Assembly: GCA_050187415.1 (NCBI GenBank)
Contig: JBFWXN010000022.1
Span: forward strand, 1-64,000
DNA from: Ga0077555 sp050187415
GTDB taxonomy: Bacteria; Pseudomonadota; Alphaproteobacteria; Rhizobiales; Hyphomicrobiaceae
Length of the DNA: 64,000 nt
Direction: 5' to 3'
A program made the translations under genes and the position numbers. This document shows positions 9,607-18,935 of this stretch, in pieces (position 1 is the first letter of the stretch; each line of letters starts with the position of its first letter). A model generated the notes under the pieces. The model worked only from the letters and a program-made list of their open reading frames with translations, made no database searches and had not been told where the DNA came from.

Positions 9607-12600
9607 ATGACGCCCAGCCCGCCTCGGTCAGACGCGATGCCTCCCGACGATGGCGGGTGGGTCGGCACCTTCATTCGACGGCCGGTGCTGACGGTGGTGA
9701 TCAACCTGCTCATCATCGTCGCCGGTATCGCGGCGCTGCAAGGCATCGAGGTTCGCGAGTTGCCCGACGTCGACCGGCCGGTCGTTTCCGTCCGCGCCAC
9801 CTACGAAGGCGCCACACCGCAGACGATGGATGCTCAAATCACCTCGATCATCGAAGGTGCGGTATCTCGCGTGCCTGGCGTCTCGAATATCTCGTCGAAC
9901 TCCTCTTATGGCTCGAGCCGCGTCACGATCGAGTTCTCGTCCGCGACCAATCTCGATGCCGCGGCCATGGACGTGCGCGATGCCGTGGCCGGCATCCGCA
10001 ACCGCCTGCCAAGCGACATGCGCGAGGAACCGCGCGTCGTAAAGGCCGACGACGATGCCTCCCCGATCATGCGCTTGATCGTCTCGTCGGCATCGCTCTC
10101 GGAAAGCGAGATGACCGACCTCGCCCGGGGCGTCATCGAGGATCGCCTGTCCGCAGTCGAAGGTGTCGCCTCCGCGACCTCCTACGGTCTCAGGCCGCGC
10201 ACGATCGAAGTCCGCGCCAATCAGATCGCGCTCGGCGCACGAGGCCTCGCCGTCTCGGACCTTATGGCGGCCATTGCGAAGGCGTCTGTCAGCGCGCCCT
10301 CCGGTGCTCTCGAGAATGCGACACAGCAGCTCCTCGTACGGGCCGAGGCGCCCGTTCAAACGCCGAAGGATGTCGGGGCACTCGAACTCAACTCGACCAC
10401 CAGGGTCTCCGACGTCGCCTTTGTCCGCTGGTCCTTCCAGGAAGCCACGGCCATTACCCGCCTCGACGGTAAAACCGCCATCGGCGTCGAGATCATCCGG
10501 CAGGCGCAGTCGAACACGATCGCAATCTCGGATGCGGTGCGCCGGACGGTGGCCGATCTCAAGACCGCACTGCCGGCCGGCGCGGAAATTTCGATCGTCT
10601 CCGACGACGCCATCTTCATCCGCGAAGCCGTCACGGAGGTCGCCACGAGCCTGCTCATCGCCAGCGCCATCGTGATCGTGGTCATCTTGGTATTTCTCGC
10701 CTCGATCGGCGCCACGATCGCCCCCGCGGTTGCCATCCCGATCTCGCTCGTCGGCACGCTCGCGCTCGTGTGGTTTGCCGGCTTTTCGATCAATATTCTC
10801 ACCTTGCTCGCCTTTGTCGTCGCCACCGGCATTGTCGTCGACGATGCGATCGTGGTGATCGAGAACATTGCCCGATACCGCGCAATGGGTGCGGGGCCTC
10901 GCGCGGCGGCCGTTCTCGGAACACGACAAATCGTCTTTGCGGTGCTCTCGACCACGGCCACGCTCGCCGCCGTTTTCGTTCCGGTGTCGTTCATGCCCGG
11001 CGTCGTCGGAAATCTGTTCTCGGAGTTCGGCTTCGTGCTGGCCTTCGCCGTCGCCATGTCGTCGTTCGTCGCGTTGACGCTGTGTCCGCTGCTGGCCTCG
11101 CGGTTCGGCACGGGCAGCGCAATTCGTACATCCGATAGGCCCACCAGCCGGTTCGAGCGCTTCGGCGACGCTATCGGCGGCTATTACACACGCCTTCTCG
11201 ATTGGTGCCTCGCCGGACGCTGGCTGATCGTGGCGGTTTGTCTTGTCTTTGCCGGCTTCGCCTGGCTTGCCTACGTCAAGATCCCGAGCGAGATCACCCC
11301 GACCGAAGATCGCGGCGTCATTCAGATCCGCCTGGGCACCCAGCAGGGCACCAATCTCGATTACATGCTGTCGAAGGCCAAGATCGTCGAGGAGGCGCTG
11401 GCCGACTTGAGGGCGCGTGGCGAGGTCACCGACGTGCTGTCCATGGTCGGACGCGGTGGTGCCAACCGTGCCTTCATCATCGCGCCACTCGCCCATTGGT
11501 CGGAACGCAGCCGCAGCCAGCAGGAAATCCAGGCCGAGCTGGAGACCAAGCTCGCCAATGTCGCCGGCGTCTCCTTATCCGTCCTGTCGCCCAACAGCCT
11601 GGGCATTCGCGGCGGCGGCCAGGGCTTGCGTTTTGCCGTCGCCGGAACCGACTACGACCGCATCGCAGACGCTGCGACCGCCCTCGCGCAGCGCCTCCAG
11701 CAGACGCCCGGCTTCCGCAGCGCGCGTACCGACTTTGATACGACGCAACCCCAGCTTTCCGTTCGCATCGACCGCGAAACGGCGACCAAGCTCGGCGTCT
11801 CCATCGAAACGCTTACCAGCCTCATCAACGTCATGATCGACTACGGCAAGGCAGCCGATCTCTTCATTGGCGACGAGATTGTAGAGGTTCAGGTCAAGGC
11901 CGGTGGACGTCCGATCAACGACCCCTCCGATCTGAACAATCTGTTCGTCAAGACTGCCAGCGGAAGCTTCGTCGCTCTTTCCACTCTGGTCGAGATGAAG
12001 GAAGTCGCCATCGCGCCCCGTCTTGCGCGTGAGGGCCGGCGCAGAGCCGTTTCGATTACCGCCCAGCTCGATGAAGGCATGTACCTCGGCACGGCCGTCG
12101 AAAGCATGCGCACGGTTGCCGCCCAGGTGCTGCCTGCAGAAATGTCCGTCGTGCTCATGGGCGAGGCCAAGACGCTCGGCGACACGACACAGAGCACCGC
12201 CTTCGTCTTCGGCATGGCGTTTCTCGTCGTCTTCCTGGTGCTTGCTGCCCAATTCGAGAGCGTGATCAGCGCTCTTGTCATTCTTTTTACAGTACCTTTC
12301 GGTTTGGCGGCAGCGGCGTTCGCCATCGTGCTCACCGGTGGCACGCTGAATGTTTATAGCCAGATCGGGCTCGTCCTTCTCGTCGGTATCATGGCCAAGA
12401 ACGGCATCCTGATCGTCGAGTTCGCGGACCAGAGGCGCGACGAAGGCGCGAGCGTGGCCGCAGCCATTCGGGACGCCTCGATCCTTCGCCTGCGACCCGT
12501 GATGATGACGATGGCCTCGACGGTGCTCGGCGCGTTGCCGCTCATCTTCGCGACGGGGGCAGGTGCCGAATCGCGGCTGGCTCTCGGGTGGGTCATCATC

Positions 12601-12741
12601 GGCGGGCTCGGATTCGCGACGATCTTCACGCTGTTCCTCACGCCCGTGCTCTACCGCATCCTCGCACCGATCTCGAAACCGAGAGCGCACGAAACCCAGA
12701 TTCTGATCGACGAATTGAAGGCCGCCCCCAAGCCGGTCTAG
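9607..12741 (+). CDS. RND efflux transporter, inner-membrane permease (HAE1/AcrB-type)
   Basis: A 1044-residue proton-driven RND pump. It has the expected layout: one N-terminal membrane helix (VLTVVINLLIIVAGIAAL), a large periplasmic loop, helices 2-6 with the conserved GIVVDDAIVVIEN of the proton-relay helix (about residues 407-419), a second periplasmic loop, and helices 8-12 with GIMAKNGILIVEFAD near 926-940. Length matches AcrB/MexB proteins. GAGG about ten bases upstream supports the ATG. Together with the adaptor it would extrude hydrophobic or amphipathic compounds; specificity cannot be inferred. Confidence 0.93.
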   Translation: MTPSPPRSDAMPPDDGGWVGTFIRRPVLTVVINLLIIVAGIAALQGIEVRELPDVDRPVVSVRATYEGATPQTMDAQITSIIEGAVSRVPGVSNISSNSSYGSSRVTIEFSSATNLDAAAMDVRDAVAGIRNRLPSDMREEPRVVKADDDASPIMRLIVSSASLSESEMTDLARGVIEDRLSAVEGVASATSYGLRPRTIEVRANQIALGARGLAVSDLMAAIAKASVSAPSGALENATQQLLVRAEAPVQTPKDVGALELNSTTRVSDVAFVRWSFQEATAITRLDGKTAIGVEIIRQAQSNTIAISDAVRRTVADLKTALPAGAEISIVSDDAIFIREAVTEVATSLLIASAIVIVVILVFLASIGATIAPAVAIPISLVGTLALVWFAGFSINILTLLAFVVATGIVVDDAIVVIENIARYRAMGAGPRAAAVLGTRQIVFAVLSTTATLAAVFVPVSFMPGVVGNLFSEFGFVLAFAVAMSSFVALTLCPLLASRFGTGSAIRTSDRPTSRFERFGDAIGGYYTRLLDWCLAGRWLIVAVCLVFAGFAWLAYVKIPSEITPTEDRGVIQIRLGTQQGTNLDYMLSKAKIVEEALADLRARGEVTDVLSMVGRGGANRAFIIAPLAHWSERSRSQQEIQAELETKLANVAGVSLSVLSPNSLGIRGGGQGLRFAVAGTDYDRIADAATALAQRLQQTPGFRSARTDFDTTQPQLSVRIDRETATKLGVSIETLTSLINVMIDYGKAADLFIGDEIVEVQVKAGGRPINDPSDLNNLFVKTASGSFVALSTLVEMKEVAIAPRLAREGRRRAVSITAQLDEGMYLGTAVESMRTVAAQVLPAEMSVVLMGEAKTLGDTTQSTAFVFGMAFLVVFLVLAAQFESVISALVILFTVPFGLAAAAFAIVLTGGTLNVYSQIGLVLLVGIMAKNGILIVEFADQRRDEGASVAAAIRDASILRLRPVMMTMASTVLGALPLIFATGAGAESRLALGWVIIGGLGFATIFTLFLTPVLYRILAPISKPRAHETQILIDELKAAPKPV

Positions 12742-12746
12742 GCGGT

Positions 12747-12776
12747 GGCGTCGCAAGGTCGAGCACTTGCGTCGCC
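12747..12776. terminator. Hairpin after the RND operon (possible terminator)
   Basis: Six bases after the transporter stop codon there is an inverted repeat with arms GGCGtCGCAAG and CTTGCGtCGCC, an eight-base loop and one T-T mismatch. There is no run of T after it, so it is only a terminator-like structure. It separates the pump operon from the oppositely oriented small gene at 12823-13008. Confidence 0.45.
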
Positions 12777-12822
12777 GCGACGGGCGGCGAGCAGAAGCCG
12801 GATCGATCCTCGATTGCAGCGG

Positions 12823-13008
12823 TTATCGATCGCCGCACCGCGGCGTTCGGTTGGATCCCTTGGGTTTGGTGGACAAATTTTTATCCGCGCCGACTTCTCG
12901 TAACGTCTCGAGCGCGTCGATGATTTTCCACGGCAGAGGCTTGGTGTCGACCCGGCCGTAAGCCTTGCTCAATGCCTTACCAATTCGTTTCACGACATGC
13001 TCATCCAC
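12823..13008 (-). CDS. Small NepR-like anti-sigma factor candidate
   Basis: A 61-residue protein starting with GTG. Residues 5-40 contain VVKRIGKALSKAYGRV followed by a P-x-P and an amphipathic helix IIDALETL. This matches the NepR pattern of an IG-x2-L-x3-Y-x2-V helix, a P-x-P turn and a second helix ending in L-x2-L. NepR proteins bind the EcfG sigma factor of the alphaproteobacterial general stress response and release it when PhyR is phosphorylated. No ecfG or phyR gene is nearby, so this would be an orphan copy. The ribosome-binding site is weak, and assignment rests on the motif pattern by eye. Confidence 0.45.
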   Translation of the reverse strand: MDEHVVKRIGKALSKAYGRVDTKPLPWKIIDALETLREVGADKNLSTKPKGSNRTPRCGDR

Positions 13009-13311
13009 GTCTCTATCTCGCTGGCTTGAATTGCTCCCTGGCTCGACCCCATTACCGGTGCCGAATTCACCGGGAACAACTGGCCCACCGCCGATCGCGT
13101 TCCATATGCCGCAGGCTGGCGCATCCGGCAGGCCAACGGGGTCGTGACATCGCGTTGGAGGATTGCGTCACGGGTGGCGGGGCATCGAGGACGCACAACG
13201 CCTGAGCGCACGAGCTCCCAAGCCCCAGCCCGGGTCCCCCGCTCTACCGGAACCTCGATGGCGGGAAGGGCGTTAGACTGCATGTCCATAGGCGCGATCG
13301 GAGGCCACCGA

Positions 13312-14901
13312 GTGAAGGATTTGCCGGCGCAGGTGAGCAAGCGCTTCGCCATGCTCGTGTCAGCTTGTCTGAGTCTCGCCGTCTCGGGCATTGCCGCCAG
13401 CAGTTGCATGGCCCAAGCACGGACCGACACCCCCGCGCAAAGCGTAGCACCAGCCACCCCCCCGACGCCGCCCGCGTTCGGCCGAGATAACGTCGTGGCC
13501 GAAGCACAGCGGCTGGCCGCACAGCCATATGTCGTGCCCAAGCCGCTGGAGATCGGCTGGCTGGCGAAGGGTTATGACGACTACAAGCGTCTCGTGTTAA
13601 GACGAGAAAGCGCATTGTGGGTTTCAGACCCACCGCGTTTCGAGATTCATCCGTTGCCGGCAGGATGGCTTTACGATCACGCCATCCAAGTGACGATCGT
13701 GGAAAATGGTGTGCAGACACCACTCATGCTCGGCCCCGAGGCATTCATCGACAATCGCGCAGAAAAGCCGAACGGTACGCTTCCGCCTACGGTGCCGCTC
13801 TCGGGATTTCGCATCAACGGTCCGCTGAATGCGCCCGGCAAAGCCGATGAGATGATCGCGTTCCAGGGGGCGAGCTACTTTCGGGCGCTCGGCGAACGAC
13901 ATATCTACGGAGCGTCGGCACGGGGCCTCGCCATCGGCACCGCGACATCGGCCGGCGAAGAATTCCCCGAGTTCCGCCATTTCTGGATCGAGCGACCTTC
14001 GCCGACCGCCAATGCGATCAAGGTGCACGCGCTTCTCGACAGCGCCTCGACGACGGGTGCCTATACCTTCACCATCTCGCCGGGGAAGGAAACGGTTGTC
14101 GAAGTTACGGCAACGCTGTTCCCGAGACACGAGATCAAAGACTTGGGCCTGGCGCCCCTGACGAGCATGTTCTTGCTCGGCCCGAGCGACTCGACCCGTG
14201 TCGAGGACTTCCGCCCCCGCGTGCACGATTCCGACGGGCTCGCCATTCTCAACGGCAAAGACGAGCGCCTGTGGAGGCCGCTGTCGAATCCGCGATCGCT
14301 GCAGGTCAGCCAATTCACCGATGCCGCCATTCGAGGATTTGGCCTCATTCAACGCCACCGCGCGTTTTCGGGCTATCAGGATCTCGAGGCCCACTACGAG
14401 CGACGGCCGAGCGTCTGGGTCGAACCGGTCTCCGGCTTCGAGAACGGCACAGTGATGCTCGTCGAAATTCCGACGGAAGAAGAAATTCACGACAATATCG
14501 TCGCGTTCTTTCGTCCCACCCCGAAGGCGAATACCGAACCCTTTGCGTTTTCCTACCGGTTGCGATGGCGCGACGACGCGCCCACTCAATCCGCCGGCCC
14601 CTGGGTAGCGGCGACACGGGTCGGGCTCGTCACGTCGAAGAAGGCCAGCGGCTACCGCTTCGTCGTCGACTATCGCGATGAAGGCTATTCGGACAATCAG
14701 CTTCCCGTTGCCGAAGTTTCCTCTTCGGCCGGCAAAGTCAGCGACGTGAATGTTCACGCCAACCCAGAAATCCGCGGGTTCAGGGTGAGTTTCGTTCTTT
14801 ATCCGGAGAAGGCCGAGCTTGCGGAATTGAAACTTTCGCTGAGCTCGACGAAAGGACGCACCCCCGAGACCTGGCTTTATCGATGGACCAAACGAAAATG
14901 A
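13312..14901 (+). CDS. opgG: Periplasmic glucan biosynthesis protein OpgG (MdoG)
   Basis: A 529-residue exported protein of the OpgG/OpgD family, needed to make osmoregulated periplasmic glucans. A signal peptide (about residues 8-35, ending CMAQA) is followed by family landmarks: a KPLEIGWLAKGYDDYKRL segment, RFEIHPLPAGWLYDHAI, HFWIERPSP and a C-terminal beta-sandwich ending in TPETWLYRW. The GTG at 13312 is chosen because GGAGG at 13300-13304 lies seven bases before it; an ATG at 13282 is the alternative. The stop overlaps the opgH start. The 170 bases upstream, between the divergent small gene at 13008 and here, show no other gene. Confidence 0.92.
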   Translation: MKDLPAQVSKRFAMLVSACLSLAVSGIAASSCMAQARTDTPAQSVAPATPPTPPAFGRDNVVAEAQRLAAQPYVVPKPLEIGWLAKGYDDYKRLVLRRESALWVSDPPRFEIHPLPAGWLYDHAIQVTIVENGVQTPLMLGPEAFIDNRAEKPNGTLPPTVPLSGFRINGPLNAPGKADEMIAFQGASYFRALGERHIYGASARGLAIGTATSAGEEFPEFRHFWIERPSPTANAIKVHALLDSASTTGAYTFTISPGKETVVEVTATLFPRHEIKDLGLAPLTSMFLLGPSDSTRVEDFRPRVHDSDGLAILNGKDERLWRPLSNPRSLQVSQFTDAAIRGFGLIQRHRAFSGYQDLEAHYERRPSVWVEPVSGFENGTVMLVEIPTEEEIHDNIVAFFRPTPKANTEPFAFSYRLRWRDDAPTQSAGPWVAATRVGLVTSKKASGYRFVVDYRDEGYSDNQLPVAEVSSSAGKVSDVNVHANPEIRGFRVSFVLYPEKAELAELKLSLSSTKGRTPETWLYRWTKRK

Positions 14902-16787
14902 CTGAGCACAGCTCATGGGAGCGGGAGCGATTGTCTGGCGCCGACACCGCGGCGCGACTGTCCATGCCGCCGCAACCCCTTTACGGATCGGGCGCCGTGC
15001 GTCGCGAACTCCGAGACGATACTCGCGATCTGACCGTCAGCACGCTCTCGGCACGCATCTTTCTGATCGCCATGACGTGCGCCATCACGGCCTTGTTCGC
15101 CTGGGGCCTCACACGCGCGCTCGCCATCAGTTCCGAGAGCCTAAGCGTTCTGCACGTGGCATTCCTGGCCGTATCGACAATGGGTTTCAGTTGGATGGCA
15201 TTTGGCGCAGCCAATGCCTGTCTCGGTGCCTGCGTCCTTGCCACTGCGCGCCACATGGACACCATTACACTCGCCGGCGCGGGGAGCAGCCTGCGCGAGC
15301 GCACGGCACTCTTGTTTCCGATATATCACGAGAACCCCGACGAAATTGCTGCGAGCATCGCGTCTCTCGTCGATGAGCTCGACAACGGCGGCGTGCTTTC
15401 CAGTTTCTCGATTTTTGTACTGAGCGACAGCCAACGCGAAACGAACCGGCGCTCCGAGCAAATGGTCTTTGGAAAATTGGCGGACGCACTGTCGTCGAGG
15501 ATACGTATCGTCTATCGCAATCGAAAGGAAAACATCGGCAAGAAGGCCGGGAACGTTGCCGATTGGGTTTCGCAATGGGGACATGACTTCCCGTTTTTCA
15601 CCGTCTTCGATGCCGACAGCCGCATGTCGGCGACCACGCTCTCACGTCTTGTCGCCACCATGCAGGAGCGACCCCACACGGCCCTCATTCAAACCGTGCC
15701 GCGGCTGATCGGATCGGTCACCACTTTCGGGCGCATGCAGGAATTTGCGAGTGCGCTGTTCGGGCGTCTTGCGGCAGCCGGATATGCGGCGTGGCAAGGC
15801 GCGAGCGGCAATTATTGGGGCCATAACGCGATTATCAGAACGCGAGCCTTTGCCGAGTGTGCGGGTCTGCCGGTGCTCCCGGGCAGGGCGCCGCTCGGAG
15901 GACATATCCAGAGTCACGATTTCGTGGAAGCGGCGTTTCTGCGTCGCGCCGGCTGGCGCGTCGCGCTGGTCACCAGCCTGACCGGCAGTTACGAAGGCTC
16001 GCCACAGACCCTTTTCGACATGGCGATACGAGATCGCCGGTGGATGCAGGGCAACTTGCAGCACGGCGCGATCCTTCCCGCCGACGGCATTCATTCCATC
16101 AGCCGCGTGCATCTGGCGATGGGTATCCTGTCGTACCTTTCCTCTGCTCTCTGGGCGACGATGATCGGCCTTGGCCTGCTCCTCATTTGGCAAGAGCAGG
16201 AGCGGACCATCACCTACTTCGCGGATCAGAAGACGCTGTTTCCGGTTTGGCCGACGTTCGATCCGGAGGCTGGCCTGCGCCTGTTGATGGGCACCCTTCT
16301 GATTGTATTCCTCCCCAAGCTCATCGGGTTGGCGATGGCCGTGGTGACCGCCATACGACGCGGTCACGGATTGGGCGACGTGCGACGCCTGCATACCGGC
16401 TGGTGGATCGAGGTCATCTTCAGCGCGCTCATGGCTCCAGTGTCCATGCTGTTGCACTTGAGGGGACTTCTGGAAATTCTGATCGGCCGGGATTCCGGCT
16501 GGCAGGCGCAAAACCGAGGCGGAAACGGCATCGACGCCACCGACGCGCTGCGCTTTCATGCTCCGCACCTTGCTGTCGGATTGGCGCTCGCGGCAACGGC
16601 TTGGATGCTGTCGTGGCACGCCTTTCTCTGGCTGATTCCCACGGTACTGGGTCTCGTGCTTTCGCCGCTGCTCACGATGGTCACGTCGTCGACAAGCGCT
16701 GTCCTGGCGCCATACCTCGACACGAGCAGCTTTGCACCCCTGGATGAGCCAAGTCCTACGCGCCGCCCCGACACGGTTGGTGCGTGA
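14898..16787 (+). CDS. opgH: Membrane glucosyltransferase OpgH (MdoH), short form
   Basis: A GT2-family processive glucosyltransferase of the inner membrane, about 629 residues, that polymerises the glucan backbone from UDP-glucose. It has two N-terminal membrane helices, a cytoplasmic catalytic domain with DAD in VFDADSRMS near 236-242 and the Q/R-x2-RW-type acceptor motif DRRWMQGN near 378-386, then several C-terminal membrane helices. It is clearly shorter than enterobacterial MdoH (about 840 residues), lacking most of the long terminal extensions, as seen in other alphaproteobacteria. The ATG at 14898 overlaps the opgG stop (ATGA); an ATG at 14883 is possible. Confidence 0.9.
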   Translation: MTEHSSWERERLSGADTAARLSMPPQPLYGSGAVRRELRDDTRDLTVSTLSARIFLIAMTCAITALFAWGLTRALAISSESLSVLHVAFLAVSTMGFSWMAFGAANACLGACVLATARHMDTITLAGAGSSLRERTALLFPIYHENPDEIAASIASLVDELDNGGVLSSFSIFVLSDSQRETNRRSEQMVFGKLADALSSRIRIVYRNRKENIGKKAGNVADWVSQWGHDFPFFTVFDADSRMSATTLSRLVATMQERPHTALIQTVPRLIGSVTTFGRMQEFASALFGRLAAAGYAAWQGASGNYWGHNAIIRTRAFAECAGLPVLPGRAPLGGHIQSHDFVEAAFLRRAGWRVALVTSLTGSYEGSPQTLFDMAIRDRRWMQGNLQHGAILPADGIHSISRVHLAMGILSYLSSALWATMIGLGLLLIWQEQERTITYFADQKTLFPVWPTFDPEAGLRLLMGTLLIVFLPKLIGLAMAVVTAIRRGHGLGDVRRLHTGWWIEVIFSALMAPVSMLLHLRGLLEILIGRDSGWQAQNRGGNGIDATDALRFHAPHLAVGLALAATAWMLSWHAFLWLIPTVLGLVLSPLLTMVTSSTSAVLAPYLDTSSFAPLDEPSPTRRPDTVGA

Positions 16788-16890
16788 GCGTGCACGGCTA
16801 GATCACATACGTTTTTCGCAACCGGCGGCCTGCCGCGTGGCATCGGGGGACGCCTGCCAGTTCGGTTTACTTTGCCACCGATCATCGGGT

Positions 16891-16913
16891 GGAGGCAGCC
16901 GCAACGGGCCTCC
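16891..16913. terminator. Hairpin between convergent opgH and the ABC permease gene
   Basis: GGAGGC and GCCTCC arms around an eleven-base loop lie directly after the stop codon of the minus-strand permease gene and about 100 bases after opgH. There is no T run, so terminator function is only suggested by position between convergent genes. Confidence 0.3.
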
Positions 16914-16914
16914 G

Positions 16915-17820
16915 CTACCGTCGATAGCGGCGCTGAATAATCAAATTTGCGAGCGCGGTCAGTACCAGCGTCGCGGTCATCAGAATGAAGGCGATAGCCG
17001 CGCCGAATGGCCAGTTGTTGAGCTGGAACTGGCCGTAGACGAGTGGTCCCATCATCTTGAACTTCGGACCGCCCAGGAGCACAGGCGTCGCATAGGCATT
17101 CATGCCGAGGATGAACGTCAGGATGATCCCCGCGATCACTCCGGGAAATGCCAGAGGCCAAAGGACCCGACGGAACATCCCCATCGGGCCGGCACCGAGC
17201 GAGTACGCCGCCTCCTCGAGATTGCGCGGGATGCCTTCGATGACGCTTTGCAGGGTCAGCACCATGTAGGGCAGGTTGACCGCGATGATGCCGGCAATCA
17301 CCGCGCCTTCCGTGAACATGATCTGGACGGGTTCATCGATGAGGCCGAACCGAATAAGCATGACGTTGAGGAAGCCTTTGCTGCCGAATAGCGTCATCCA
17401 GCCGGCGGCGCGCACGGCATTGCCGACGAACAGCGGCAGCACGACGAGCAGGATCAGCACGTTCTTGTACCGGCTTCCCGTGCGGGCGAGCACATAGGCG
17501 AGGGGCATGCCCAGCAGCAGGCAGGCGGCGGTGCAGATCGAGGCCACCCGAAACGTGGTCCAAAGAATGTTGAGATAATAGGCGTCGGTGAAGAATCGAA
17601 CGTAATTCTCGATCGTGAATGCCTCGACCATCATGACGCGCGGCTTGAATTGGTTGAGGCTGTAGCGAAAGAGGATGAGGAGGGGAAGCAGAAGGCCCAG
17701 CACCACGACGGCCGTTGCCGGGCCGATCAGGGAGCCCGCGGAGAGCAGCGAGCCGCCGCCGTCCGCGGCATATGATGCGCGCACTCTCCCGGACCCGCCG
17801 ATCGCCGTGGTGCTGGTCAT
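16915..17820 (-). CDS. ABC importer permease (PotB-like), last gene of importer operon
   Basis: A 301-residue binding-protein-dependent permease with six predicted membrane segments and the EAA loop (about residues 196-215, EEAAYSLGAGPMGMFRRVLWP) that contacts the ATPase. It resembles the PotB/PotH half of spermidine/putrescine-type importers. A long N-terminal cytoplasmic tail of about 30 residues precedes the first helix. It starts 14 bases after the binding-protein gene on the same strand. Together with the genes at 17834-20866 it makes a complete importer. Confidence 0.88.
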   Translation of the reverse strand: MTSTTAIGGSGRVRASYAADGGGSLLSAGSLIGPATAVVVLGLLLPLLILFRYSLNQFKPRVMMVEAFTIENYVRFFTDAYYLNILWTTFRVASICTAACLLLGMPLAYVLARTGSRYKNVLILLVVLPLFVGNAVRAAGWMTLFGSKGFLNVMLIRFGLIDEPVQIMFTEGAVIAGIIAVNLPYMVLTLQSVIEGIPRNLEEAAYSLGAGPMGMFRRVLWPLAFPGVIAGIILTFILGMNAYATPVLLGGPKFKMMGPLVYGQFQLNNWPFGAAIAFILMTATLVLTALANLIIQRRYRR

Positions 17821-17833
17821 GTCGGCGCGCTAC

Positions 17834-18895
17834 TCAGCTCTTCAGTTCCTTGTCCCACCAGTCTTTCAGCGCGACGTCGTTCTTGGTCATGTAGCCATAG
17901 TCGAGGTCGACGAGTTGCTTCACCTCGTCGGGCGTGAAACCGATCCGTTTATTGAGATCGGGAGCGACGACCGCATTGGTGACCGTGGGGTTGTAGCCCA
18001 TGTCGATCGCAAAGGCCTCCTGCGCGCTCTTCGAGAGCATGGCGTCGAGAAAGGCATAGGCGCCGTCCTTGTTCGGCGAATTCTTGCAGATGACAAAGCC
18101 GGAGACGTAGGCGATCGCACCTTCGGTAGGCGTGATGGCCTTGACGTTGATACCCGCATTCTGCCACTGGACCACGCGCGCCTTCCACATCACACCGACA
18201 CCGAACTCGTCGGCCTTGAGGCCCTGGGCAAACGCTTCGTTCGTGGGGTAGATGCGCATGCCTGCCTTCTTGCACTCGAGCAGCAGCTTTTTGCCGGGCT
18301 CCAAATCGCCGACGCTGCCGCCAGCGGCGAGCGAGGCGCACGCGAGCGTGTACTGGTACTGGATGTCGATGATCGCGAGCTTGTTGCCATGCTTCGGATC
18401 GAAGGTTTCCTTGTAGCTTTTCGGCGCCTCCTTCACGACGTGATCGTTGTTGACGACGACCTTGCCCGAATAGATGTGCCCGACCCCGTAGGGATACTTC
18501 ATCGACGGGATGAGGTTGGCGGCGTTCTTGAGTTTCCCATAGTCGATCGGCGCAACGACACCGGCATCGTTCATCTGGAACATGTTGACGGCGGAAAGGC
18601 CCTGCACGTCCGTCGTGCCTCGAGGCAAACGCGCCTCGGCCAGCATTTTGGACCGGCGCTGCGGGTCACCGGCCTGATCCTGAACCACGTCCCAACCCTC
18701 GGGAATCAGCACGGGCTTCTCGATATTCTTGTTGAGCAGTCGCGCATAGTCGCCGCCCCAGGTACCGACCACGATGCGGCCTTTCGATTGCGCCTGCGCG
18801 CCTGTCGGCGCGCCAAGTGCCGCGGCTACGCCAAGTCCGGCTGCTCCCTGCACGACTTGCCTGCGGCTCGGTGCAGACTTCCATGAACGCGTCAT
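17834..18895 (-). CDS. ABC importer extracellular solute-binding protein (PotD-like), Tat-exported
   Basis: A 353-residue periplasmic binding protein of the family-1/PotD type. The N-terminus carries a twin-arginine signal (SRRQVVQGAAGLGVAAAL) ending at AQAQ near residue 36, followed by the family's first strand GRIVVGTWGGDYARLL. It would capture the substrate for the importer encoded around it. Polyamine-type importers also take up opines, amino-acid derivatives and other cations, so the ligand is unknown; the two upstream amidohydrolases hint at an amide or peptide-like compound, which is inference only. Confidence 0.88.
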   Translation of the reverse strand: MTRSWKSAPSRRQVVQGAAGLGVAAALGAPTGAQAQSKGRIVVGTWGGDYARLLNKNIEKPVLIPEGWDVVQDQAGDPQRRSKMLAEARLPRGTTDVQGLSAVNMFQMNDAGVVAPIDYGKLKNAANLIPSMKYPYGVGHIYSGKVVVNNDHVVKEAPKSYKETFDPKHGNKLAIIDIQYQYTLACASLAAGGSVGDLEPGKKLLLECKKAGMRIYPTNEAFAQGLKADEFGVGVMWKARVVQWQNAGINVKAITPTEGAIAYVSGFVICKNSPNKDGAYAFLDAMLSKSAQEAFAIDMGYNPTVTNAVVAPDLNKRIGFTPDEVKQLVDLDYGYMTKNDVALKDWWDKELKS

Positions 18896-18935
18896 CTACC
18901 ACTCCCTTGTTTGACGGAGATTTTCTCTCGCCAGC

